A DNA stretch of 41,507 bases. Source: Hoeflea sp. (GTDB taxonomy: Bacteria; Pseudomonadota; Alphaproteobacteria; Rhizobiales; Rhizobiaceae). Location: contig NZ_JAUXOD010000139.1 in NCBI RefSeq assembly GCF_030682515.1, positions 1-41,507 of the forward strand. The letters are read 5' to 3'. The position numbers and the translations under genes were made by a program. The notes under the pieces are model-generated. The model was not told the origin of the DNA. It saw only the letters and a list, made by a program, of their open reading frames with translations, and did not search any database. Of this stretch, positions 35,040-41,507 are shown piece after piece. Numbering within the stretch: position 1 is the first letter of the stretch; the number at the start of each line of letters is the position of its first letter.

Positions 35040-36592
35040 GCCCGGCGCACAGCGACGCCGCCCATCCGATAGGCCTGAGCATCCGCCGTGCGGTCAAGGT
35101 CTATCCGGGAACCGTCGCTCTCAAGAATGTCGATTTTGATATCCGCATGGGCGCGGTGAACGTGCTCGTAGGCGAGAACGGCGCGGGCAAATCCACGCTG
35201 ATGAAAGTCATCGCCGGCGTCGAGTCCCTGACCGAAGGCGAGATCACGCTCGACGGACGCAAGGTGGCATTCCGCAGCAAGGATGACGCGGTCGCCAACG
35301 GGATCGGCATCGTGTTCCAGGAACTCAACCTGTTTCCCGACATGACGGTCGGCGAGAACGTGTTCATCGCCAGGGAGCCGCTGCGGTTCGGAATCAGCAT
35401 CGATCAGAGGGCCGTCACGGAGCGCACCCGCGCCTTGATGCAGCGGCTTGAGCAGGACATCGATCCCGACACGCCGCTCGGGCTCCTGCGCATCGGCCAG
35501 CAGCAGATTGTCGAGATCGCCAAGGCGCTGGCGCAGGACGCCAGGATCCTCATCCTCGACGAGCCGACTTCGGCGCTCTCCGCCGCGGAGGTCGAGGTGC
35601 TGTTTCGCATTATCGATGAACTCAAGACGCAGGGCGTCGGCATCGTCTACATCTCGCACCGGCTCGAGGAGCTGATCCGGGTCGGCGACTACATCACTGT
35701 TTTGCGCGACGGCGAAATCACCGGGTCGCGCACCATGGAGGGCGTCGACATTGCCTGGATCGTCCAGGCGATGATTGGCGGCAAGTCCAAGGACTTTTCG
35801 CAGACCCAGGCCCATGAATTCGGCCGGGAAGTGTTTCGCGCCGAGGACATCACGCTGCCCAAGGCGGGCGGCGGTTTCACGGTCGATCGCCTGTCCCTTT
35901 CGGTTCGGGCGGGAGAGATCGTCGGTCTTTACGGACTCATGGGGGCCGGCAGGTCCGAGTTTCTCGAATGCATCATGGCGCAGCACCCCGATTCCAGGGG
36001 CCATTTCTTCATGGATGGCAAGGAGATGCGGGAAAGGCACGTCGCCGGCCGGATCGCGCGCGGCATCGCCCTCGTGCCCGAGGACCGCAAGCGTGACGGG
36101 CTGATACAGATCATGTCGGTCCGCGAGAACATCACCCTGTCTTCCCTCGCCCAGTTCGCCACGGGCTTTCACCTCAGCCTGCGCAAGGAAGCGGCCCGCG
36201 CTGCCGAATTCATCAAGCGGATGACGGTGAAAGTCGCAAGCCCGGACAACCCGATCTCGTCCCTGTCCGGAGGCAACCAGCAAAAGGTGGTGATCGGCAA
36301 GGCGCTGATGACAGGCCCGAAGGTGCTGCTGATGGATGAGCCCTCACGCGGAATCGACATCGGCGCCAAGGCGGAAATCTACCAGAAGATGCGGACGCTC
36401 GCGGCGGAAGGGATCGCGATCATCTTCGTCACATCCGATCTGGAGGAGGTGCTGGCGCTGTCCGACCGGATCATCGTGATGGCCAATGGACGCCTCAGCG
36501 GCGAGTTCGGACCGGATGCGGACCCCGCCAGTGTGATTGCCGCTGCTTCCCCCGCCAAGCCCGCCAACAAGAACAAGGAAACAGCACTATGA
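35036..36592 (+). CDS. Ribose-type sugar ABC transporter ATP-binding protein (RbsA-like)
   Basis: A 518-residue protein with two ATPase domains in tandem. The first has Walker A GENGAGKSTLMK (about 43-54), signature LRIGQQQIVEIAKAL and Walker B ILILDEPTSAL. The second (from about 260) has a degenerate Walker A (GLMGAGRSEFLE), signature LSGGNQQKVVIGKAL and Walker B LLMDEPSRGID. This layout is characteristic of RbsA/MglA/XylG. It overlaps both neighbours by 4 bases (ATGA), so DUF2291, ATPase and permease are translationally coupled. Confidence 0.94.
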   Translation: MSPAHSDAAHPIGLSIRRAVKVYPGTVALKNVDFDIRMGAVNVLVGENGAGKSTLMKVIAGVESLTEGEITLDGRKVAFRSKDDAVANGIGIVFQELNLFPDMTVGENVFIAREPLRFGISIDQRAVTERTRALMQRLEQDIDPDTPLGLLRIGQQQIVEIAKALAQDARILILDEPTSALSAAEVEVLFRIIDELKTQGVGIVYISHRLEELIRVGDYITVLRDGEITGSRTMEGVDIAWIVQAMIGGKSKDFSQTQAHEFGREVFRAEDITLPKAGGGFTVDRLSLSVRAGEIVGLYGLMGAGRSEFLECIMAQHPDSRGHFFMDGKEMRERHVAGRIARGIALVPEDRKRDGLIQIMSVRENITLSSLAQFATGFHLSLRKEAARAAEFIKRMTVKVASPDNPISSLSGGNQQKVVIGKALMTGPKVLLMDEPSRGIDIGAKAEIYQKMRTLAAEGIAIIFVTSDLEEVLALSDRIIVMANGRLSGEFGPDADPASVIAAASPAKPANKNKETAL

Positions 36593-37656
36593 CGTCAATC
36601 ACTGAAAGGGCGGCGGTCAGACCCCGGAGCAAACACGACTGGCTGTTGCTACTGCTCAAGGCGCGCACCCTTGTCGCACTGTTGCTCGTGCTGGCGTTCT
36701 TCTCGTTCGCGGCGCCGAATTTCCTCAGCACCGCCAACGCCATCCTGATCTCCAAGCATGTGGCGATCAATGCCTTCCTGGCGATCGGCCTGACCTTTGT
36801 CATCATCACCGGGGGCATCGACCTGTCCGTGGGCTCGGTGGTTGGCCTGACCGGCATGATCGCCGGCTGGCTGGTGCTCAACGGCATCGATATCGGGTTC
36901 GGCTGGTCGATCCAGTTCAACACGCTGGAGATCGCCGCCATTGTCTGTCTCGCGGGAATCCTGGTCGGCGGGATCAACGGGATACTGATAACGCGGTTCA
37001 ACGTCGCGCCGTTCATCGCGACGCTGGGCATGCTCTACGTCGCCCGTGGCGCGGCACTGCTGTTTTCCGAAGGCCGCACATTCCCCAACCTCAACGGCAA
37101 TCCGGACTATGGATCGGACAGTTTCCCGTTGATCGGCACCGGAAACTTCCTGGGCCTTCCTGTCATGATCTGGATGCTGATCGCCGTCACATTGGGCGCA
37201 GCCTGTATTGCCAACCGGACCCCGCTCGGAAGGCACATCTACGCCACCGGCGGCAATGAGCGCGGCGCGGCGCTTTCGGGTGTGCGTGTCGCCAGGGTCA
37301 AGATGTTCGTCTACATGTTCTCGGGCCTGATGGCCGCGATCGTCGGCCTGATCATTGCCTCGCAACTCAGGGCCGCCCATCCTGCCACGGGCGAATTCTT
37401 CGAACTGAACGCCATTGCGGCCGCGGTCCTGGGGGGAACCTCGATGTCCGGCGGGCGCGGGCGCATCATCGGCACGATCATCGGCGCCTTCGTGATCGGC
37501 ATTCTTTCTGACGGCCTTGTCATGATGGGGGTCTCGTCATTCTGGCAGATGGTTGTCAAAGGCCTTGTCATTATCGCCGCCGTGGTCATTGATCAGGCTC
37601 AAAGCCGGCTTCAGGCGCGGGTGGCGCTTGCACAGGAAGTTACCCAAAGCCGGTAG
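36589..37656 (+). CDS. Ribose-type sugar ABC transporter permease (RbsC-like)
   Basis: A 355-residue inner-membrane protein with about 8-10 hydrophobic segments. The family motif ITGGIDLSVGSVVGLTGMIA is present near residue 75, GILVGGINGILITRFNVAPF in the middle, YATGGNERGAALSGVRV in the cytoplasmic loop, and AAAVLGGTSMSGGRGRIIGT towards the C-terminus. It forms the channel for the transporter encoded upstream. Confidence 0.94.
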   Translation: MTSITERAAVRPRSKHDWLLLLLKARTLVALLLVLAFFSFAAPNFLSTANAILISKHVAINAFLAIGLTFVIITGGIDLSVGSVVGLTGMIAGWLVLNGIDIGFGWSIQFNTLEIAAIVCLAGILVGGINGILITRFNVAPFIATLGMLYVARGAALLFSEGRTFPNLNGNPDYGSDSFPLIGTGNFLGLPVMIWMLIAVTLGAACIANRTPLGRHIYATGGNERGAALSGVRVARVKMFVYMFSGLMAAIVGLIIASQLRAAHPATGEFFELNAIAAAVLGGTSMSGGRGRIIGTIIGAFVIGILSDGLVMMGVSSFWQMVVKGLVIIAAVVIDQAQSRLQARVALAQEVTQSR

Positions 37657-37767
37657 GGCCGGGCTGCGGGGGATTGAGGTAGGTGTTGCTCTTGCAGGTG
37701 TTAGAAACTAAGTGAAGTAGTGATTGCCGTCATTCGGCACGAATGGCCGGAGTCGAGGAGTTAAGGC

Positions 37768-38577
37768 TTGCAAGAGCAACCGGATACCGAGCGCAATGGA
37801 AGCATGGCGGGCCTGCTGTCCGAGCCACGCCGCCGCCGTATCCTTGAATGGATCGAGGAAGAGGGTTCGGCCCGCGTCCGCGATCTCTCCTCGGCATTCC
37901 AGGTGTCGGAAGCGACCATACGCCAGGATCTGGAGCGACTGGAAAAAGAGGGACACATCACCCGCGAGCATGGCGGCGCTTTTCTCAACGCCATGCGCAG
38001 CCAGGTGCAGGGCTTCGTGCTTCACCATCAGGTCAACATGGACAGGAAGAGAAAGATCGGCGCCTATGGCGCCAATCTGGTCAGTGACGGCGAAACACTG
38101 ATCCTCGACGCCGGGACCACGACGACCGAAGTGGCGACCCGGCTTGTAACGCGCAAGAACCTCACGATCATCACCAATGCGCTCAACATTGCCGTGATCC
38201 TTGGCACCGTTCCGGGCTTTGCCGTGCATATGCCCGGCGGTCAGTTCAAGGCGCCGACCCTGTCGCTGTCCGGCGACAAATCGGTCGAATATTTCCGAAG
38301 CATCTTCGCCGGAAAACTGTTTCTTGCAACAGCCGGGGTCGCAGCCGACGCGGGCCTGACCTATCCGAGTTTTGCCGATCTCCAGCTCAAGGAGGCCATG
38401 ATCAAGGCGGCAAGCCACGTGTACCTCGTTGCGGATTCGACCAAGATCAACCGCACCTCATTCACCCGGCTTGGCGCGCTTGAACTGGTGCATTCCTTCA
38501 TCACCGATGACGGCATATCCGATGCCGACGCCAAGGAATTCGAACGCCGCGGCGTGGAAGTGCTGATCGCCCAGTGA
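37768..38577 (+). CDS. DeoR-family transcriptional regulator of the sugar regulon
   Basis: A 269-residue regulator. An N-terminal winged helix-turn-helix (RRRRILEWIEEEGSARVRDL, then VSEATIRQDLERLEKEGHI, about 21-65) precedes a DeoR sensor domain with ILDAGTTTTEVATRL, ITNALNIAVIL and MPGGQFKAPTLSLSG. The sensor normally binds a phosphorylated sugar intermediate. TTG 37768 is favoured as start because GAGGAG lies 7 bases before it; ATG 37804 is the alternative. It is 111 bases after the permease, in the same direction, and is the only regulator in the regulon. It likely recognises the TTTCGAAT-type boxes at 33.0-33.2 kb. Confidence 0.9.
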   Translation: MQEQPDTERNGSMAGLLSEPRRRRILEWIEEEGSARVRDLSSAFQVSEATIRQDLERLEKEGHITREHGGAFLNAMRSQVQGFVLHHQVNMDRKRKIGAYGANLVSDGETLILDAGTTTTEVATRLVTRKNLTIITNALNIAVILGTVPGFAVHMPGGQFKAPTLSLSGDKSVEYFRSIFAGKLFLATAGVAADAGLTYPSFADLQLKEAMIKAASHVYLVADSTKINRTSFTRLGALELVHSFITDDGISDADAKEFERRGVEVLIAQ

Positions 38578-38943
38578 GGGGCGTTCCTTGGTTGTCTGAT
38601 ATCTCGAATTGAAGCCCAAGGGCGAGACTGGGCTGGCCAAAGTCAGGCCGGGTTTTCTTCATGTGTACCATCTGCAGCGTTTGGTTCGGACGCCATGACA
38701 GTGCGCAATTCACGAACGGTCCGCCGTATCGCCGAGGAAGATCTGGTTGACCAGTGCCCGGTCGCCTCGGCATGCGAACGCGCCAACGCCGGCAGTTCCG
38801 TTGCAGCCTGCCCGATCTCGGAGAGGTGCGTTTCCGGCAGAATATTGGCAAGGCAGGGCATGATCTGATCCGGCCCGTGGGGGCCTGCCCGCGGGGGCCC
38901 CGGACTTTCCGGCGGCACCTGAAAATAGGTCCAGCTCCCTCGT
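38578..38943. other. Decayed intergenic DNA downstream of the regulator
   Basis: No intact gene. A 57-codon frame at 38695-38868 (+) and a 91-codon frame at 38643-38918 (-) match nothing I know. The latter may be a shadow of the eroded dehydrogenase remnant to the right. A possible weak terminator hairpin (AGCCCA/TGGGCT, 38611-38632) follows the regulator gene. Confidence 0.35.
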
Positions 38944-39103
38944 TAGCCGGCCAAGGTCTTCGGCGGCTTTTGCCCGTGAGTCTTCAGAAAGACATCGACA
39001 GGACCGGGGCTGCGGTTCCAGACGGTCACTTGATGGCCGGCGCGAACCCCATTTGCGGCCATGCGACGTCCCATCCGCCCTAACCGGCGAAGCCGAGCTT
39101 CAT
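38944..39103 (-). pseudogene. 3-hydroxyisobutyrate-dehydrogenase-family gene, N-terminal fragment with frameshift
   Basis: An ATG at 39103, one base after the ATPase stop (TGAGATG), starts MKLGFAG and hits TAG. Moving the frame restores GRMGRRMAANGVRAGHQVTV and WNRSPGPVDVFLKTHG, the NAD-binding opening of beta-hydroxyacid dehydrogenases (HIBADH/tartronate-semialdehyde reductase type). It ends at a TAA near 38944 after about 50 residues instead of the usual about 290. So the third gene of this operon is broken by a frameshift in the GxGxxG loop and a later deletion. The call rests on one motif and the operon position. Confidence 0.62.
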
Positions 39104-39104
39104 C

Positions 39105-40634
39105 TCAAGCAGCCTTCCCGTCGCTTGAGACGATGCCCGAAATCGCCTGGATCAGGCTATCCTCTGTAACCTCCTCCGAGGTGAATTCACGCATGATCCG
39201 CCCGCTGTACATCGCGATGATGCGATCGGAAACATGCAGCACTTCCGGCATTTCCGATGAGATGACGATGATGGCGTAGCCCTGCGATGCGAGATCCCTG
39301 ATGAGTTTGTGGATTTCGGCCTTGGAGCCGACATCGATGCCGCGCGTCGGTTCGTCGACGATCAGCACTTTCGGATGCATGGACAGCCATTTGCCGATAA
39401 CGATCTTCTGCTGGTTCCCGCCAGAAAGATTGCCCGCCTGCTGCTTCCAGCTCGGGGTCTTGATCTTCAGCTTGTCGTGGTAGAGGTCGAAGATCGCTAT
39501 CTCCGCGCCGTCCGACACGAAGGGTCCGGCGGTCAAGTCGCTCACCTGCGGAAGTGTCATGTTGTCCCGGCAGTTCATGCCAAGGATGAGCCCCTGTTCC
39601 TTCCGGTTTTCCGGAACCAGAGAGATGCCAAGATTGATGGCGTCCACCGGAGAGGTGATTTCCACCTGCTCACCGTCCAGGACAATGCTTCCACCGGTCG
39701 GCGTTCTCAGGCCGAACAGGGTTTCGGCAATTTCCGTGCGTCCGGCCCCGACAAGGCCATAGAAGCCAACCACCTCACCGGCGCGAACCTTGAAGCTGAC
39801 ATCCTGGTAGAGTGAGCCACAGGAAAGGCCTTTCACCTCCAGCGCAACCTCGCCAAATTCATGGTCATTGACGTGACGCGTCAGGTCAAGCTTGCGCCCG
39901 ATCATCAGGTGGGTGACGTCCTCTTCGGTCGTCTTTGCGGTTTCCAGCGTGCCGCGATACTGACCATCGCGCAGGACCGAAATGCGATCGGTGATCTTGA
40001 AGATTTCTTCCATCCGGTGAGAGATGTAGATGATGCCGACGCCATGAGATTTCAGATCCTCGATCACCTCGAAGAGCACGGATTTTTCGGCGTCGGTGAG
40101 CGAGGCAGTCGGTTCGTCGAAGATGACCGCCTTGGCTTCATGGGTAAGCGCCCGCGCAATCTCCACCATCTGCTGGTTGGCGATCGACAGGTCCCCAACC
40201 TGGGTCCGGGCACTAAAGCCCACCTTGAGGCGCTGCAAGATCGTGTTGGTCTTGTTGAACAGGGCTTGCCAGTCCACCAGCCCAAAACGCTTGCGCGGCA
40301 GTTCGCCCAGGTAGATGTTTTCGGCAACCGTCAGTTCCTTGGCGAGGCTGAGTTCCTGGTGAATGAAGACAATGCCCTTGTGCTTGGCCTCAAGCGGCGA
40401 GCTCATCTTCACGGGTGTTTCATTGACAATGATCCGGCCGCTGTCGGGCTGATGAATACCGCCAAGGACCTTCATCAGCGTTGACTTGCCTGCGCCGTTT
40501 TCTCCCATGAGGGCATGCACCTCGCCAGGCATGACGTCGAAAGACACATCGTCGAGTGCCCGGACACCGGGAAAGGTCTTGACGATGCCTTCAAGGCGAA
40601 GCGCAGGGACCGATACAGGAGCTTGCTTGCTCAT
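39105..40634 (-). CDS. Ribose/xylose-type sugar ABC transporter ATP-binding protein
   Basis: A 509-residue tandem ATPase. ATG 40634 overlaps the permease stop (ATGA); the upstream extension of the frame is a shadow. Domain 1 has Walker A GENGAGKSTLMK (about 41-52), signature LSIANQQMVEIARAL and Walker B AVIFDEPTASLTD. Domain 2 has GLVGAGRTEIAE, LSGGNQQKIVIGKWL and VLIVDEPTRGID. It is intact although its permease is frameshifted and truncated, so it probably no longer has its own channel unless it serves another permease. It is a distinct paralogue of the ATPase at 35036-36592. Confidence 0.93.
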   Translation of the reverse strand: MSKQAPVSVPALRLEGIVKTFPGVRALDDVSFDVMPGEVHALMGENGAGKSTLMKVLGGIHQPDSGRIIVNETPVKMSSPLEAKHKGIVFIHQELSLAKELTVAENIYLGELPRKRFGLVDWQALFNKTNTILQRLKVGFSARTQVGDLSIANQQMVEIARALTHEAKAVIFDEPTASLTDAEKSVLFEVIEDLKSHGVGIIYISHRMEEIFKITDRISVLRDGQYRGTLETAKTTEEDVTHLMIGRKLDLTRHVNDHEFGEVALEVKGLSCGSLYQDVSFKVRAGEVVGFYGLVGAGRTEIAETLFGLRTPTGGSIVLDGEQVEITSPVDAINLGISLVPENRKEQGLILGMNCRDNMTLPQVSDLTAGPFVSDGAEIAIFDLYHDKLKIKTPSWKQQAGNLSGGNQQKIVIGKWLSMHPKVLIVDEPTRGIDVGSKAEIHKLIRDLASQGYAIIVISSEMPEVLHVSDRIIAMYSGRIMREFTSEEVTEDSLIQAISGIVSSDGKAA

Positions 40635-41424
40635 ACCTTCAACTCCTCCTTGGCCTTGATGTTGAGTTGGCGATCGAGGAACAACACCGCGATCAGGATC
40701 AGGCCGATGACCAGATTTACCGTCTCGGTGCCCGCCCCGATATAACCCAGCCCCTTGCGCAAGAGCTGGATGGCAATGACACCGCCAAGCGTGGAAACAA
40801 TCGATCCGGCCCCGCCGGCCAGCTTGGTTCCGCCCAGCACCACGGCCGTGATAGCCCAAAGTTCGAACAGCGAGCCATCATTGGGATTGACCGACCCGCT
40901 TTCCGAATAGAACACGGCAGCAGAGAGTGCTGCCAAAAACCCGATCAGCATGAAATTGATCATCATGTGCGGTCCGACGCGAATGCCCGCGTTGACCGCA
41001 GCCTCCCGATTGTCGCCAATGGCGTAGGATTGCGACCGTGAACCGTGCGGTTCATCAGGAACCACAGGGCGGCTGCGACCGTCAGCAGGAACCACGTTGC
41101 CGTGTGCAGACCCAGAAACTGCGCTTCGGCAAAATCGACAAGGGTCCAGTTGAGTTGTGACGTGGGCTGTTCGCCATTGTAGATGAACACCAGCCCGCGG
41201 TAGCCGAGCATGGACCCCAATGTAACAATGAAGGCATCGACTCCGGTTTTCCAGACAATGAGCCCATTGACCGCGCCAAGCACCACACCGGTGAGCAGAG
41301 CCAGGATCCACGATATCGGGATCACCCAGTCGCCAAACCCGGCGAAGACCGGCCAGGTCATGCTGTCGAGCATCACGATTGCCGCAAGCGCATAGGTTGC
41401 CCCAACACTAATACCAGTCCTCAT
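40631..41424 (-). pseudogene. Sugar ABC transporter permease, truncated and frameshifted
   Basis: The frame from ATG 41424 begins MRTGISVGATYALAAIVMLD, i.e. at the ribose-type permease motif IDLSVG with two residues lost and everything N-terminal missing. It continues through FGDWVIPISWILALLTGVVL and GVDAFIVTLGSMLGYRGLVF to LMNRTVHGR near 41038. There one base appears to be missing: the sequence resumes in the next frame with QSYAIGDNREAAVNAGIR and runs to the natural end RQLNIKAKEELKV. The frameshift could be a sequencing error, but the lost N-terminus next to a probable IS end argues for real decay. Overall about 265 residues remain of the usual about 330-400. Confidence 0.82.
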
Positions 41425-41507
41425 AGTTTCTGACTCACGGGATTCCCAAAAGTGATCGAATCTGAATCGATGGTGCAAACGGGAGGTTTGCGATGGGTTC
41501 AGCGGTT
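41425..41507 (+). mobile_element. Probable left end of an insertion sequence (IS630-like?), cut by the window edge
   Basis: Sequence unlike the permease begins right beyond its truncated start. It contains related short blocks (GATTCCC, GATCGAATCTGAATCGAT), then a strong ribosome site GGGAGG and ATG 41493 starting MGSAV on the + strand. That opening recalls IS630-family transposases of Rhizobiales, but five residues are not enough for a firm call. The insertion would explain loss of the permease N-terminus. Confidence 0.35.

Noticed and set aside
40635-40859. N-terminal extension of the sugar ATPase at 39105-40634
   Set aside because: It overlaps the permease coding sequence in another frame and lacks any conserved feature; ATG 40634 overlaps the permease stop as usual for such operons.

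Overview
The window looks like accessory DNA from an alphaproteobacterium, most likely Rhizobiales. The evidence is the high G+C coding sequence, the aioXSRBA arsenite-oxidation order seen in Agrobacterium/Ensifer-type bacteria, an FMN-riboswitch-controlled RibH2-type lumazine synthase, and a high density of ABC sugar/amine transporters. Remnants of at least four insertion-sequence families (IS110-, IS6-, IS3- and probably IS630-type) lie at module borders. I read the window as modules assembled side by side. I see no rRNA, tRNA, CRISPR array or replication origin.

Layout. 1-1009: IS110 tail and a broken IS6-type transposase. 1010-3774 (+): a class-III aminotransferase and a glutamine-synthetase-like ligase, translationally overlapped, ending at a hairpin and facing an SDR oxidoreductase (3847-4623, -). 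4802-8591 (-): a four-gene operon of an anchored PQQ-type sugar dehydrogenase and a NitT/TauT-type ABC transporter. 8592-9523: IS6-type transposase tail and debris. 9524-9931 (-): OsmC-like protein. 10251-17073 (-): aioX-aioS-aioR-aioB-aioA, i.e. arsenite sensing (periplasmic AioX, kinase AioS, sigma-54 activator AioR) and the periplasmic Mo/Rieske arsenite oxidase. A near-consensus -24/-12 promoter precedes aioB. 17.1-18.0 kb: upstream DNA and an IS3-family remnant. 18267-26188 (+): LuxR-type regulator, a complete polyamine-type ABC transporter (ATPase, two permeases, binding protein), a NylB/class-C beta-lactamase-fold hydrolase and a YtcJ-type amidohydrolase. 26321-26950 (-): a second, diverged, truncated copy of aioX with its upstream DNA, so the transporter/hydrolase module sits between two same-direction aioX copies. 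26.95-27.35 kb: an AT-rich island and a small broken regulator-like ORF. 27391-28103 (+): promoter, FMN riboswitch and ribH.

28232-38577 is a divergent sugar regulon. Leftward are a fucose/arabinose-isomerase-like enzyme, a split transketolase (N and C subunits) and an FGGY kinase. Rightward are a ribose-type binding protein, a DUF2291 lipoprotein, a ribose-type ATPase and permease, and a DeoR-family regulator. TTTCGAAT-like repeats overlie candidate promoters on both sides of the shared intergenic region. Import, isomerisation, phosphorylation and transketolase cleavage form a coherent pathway like that known for D-apiose, but the isomerase is of a different family and the sugar is not known from sequence.

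38578-41507 (-) is a decaying second sugar ABC operon: a permease with lost N-terminus and an internal frameshift, an intact ATPase, and a frameshifted fragment of a 3-hydroxyisobutyrate-dehydrogenase-family gene. It is cut at the right edge by what looks like the start of another insertion sequence.
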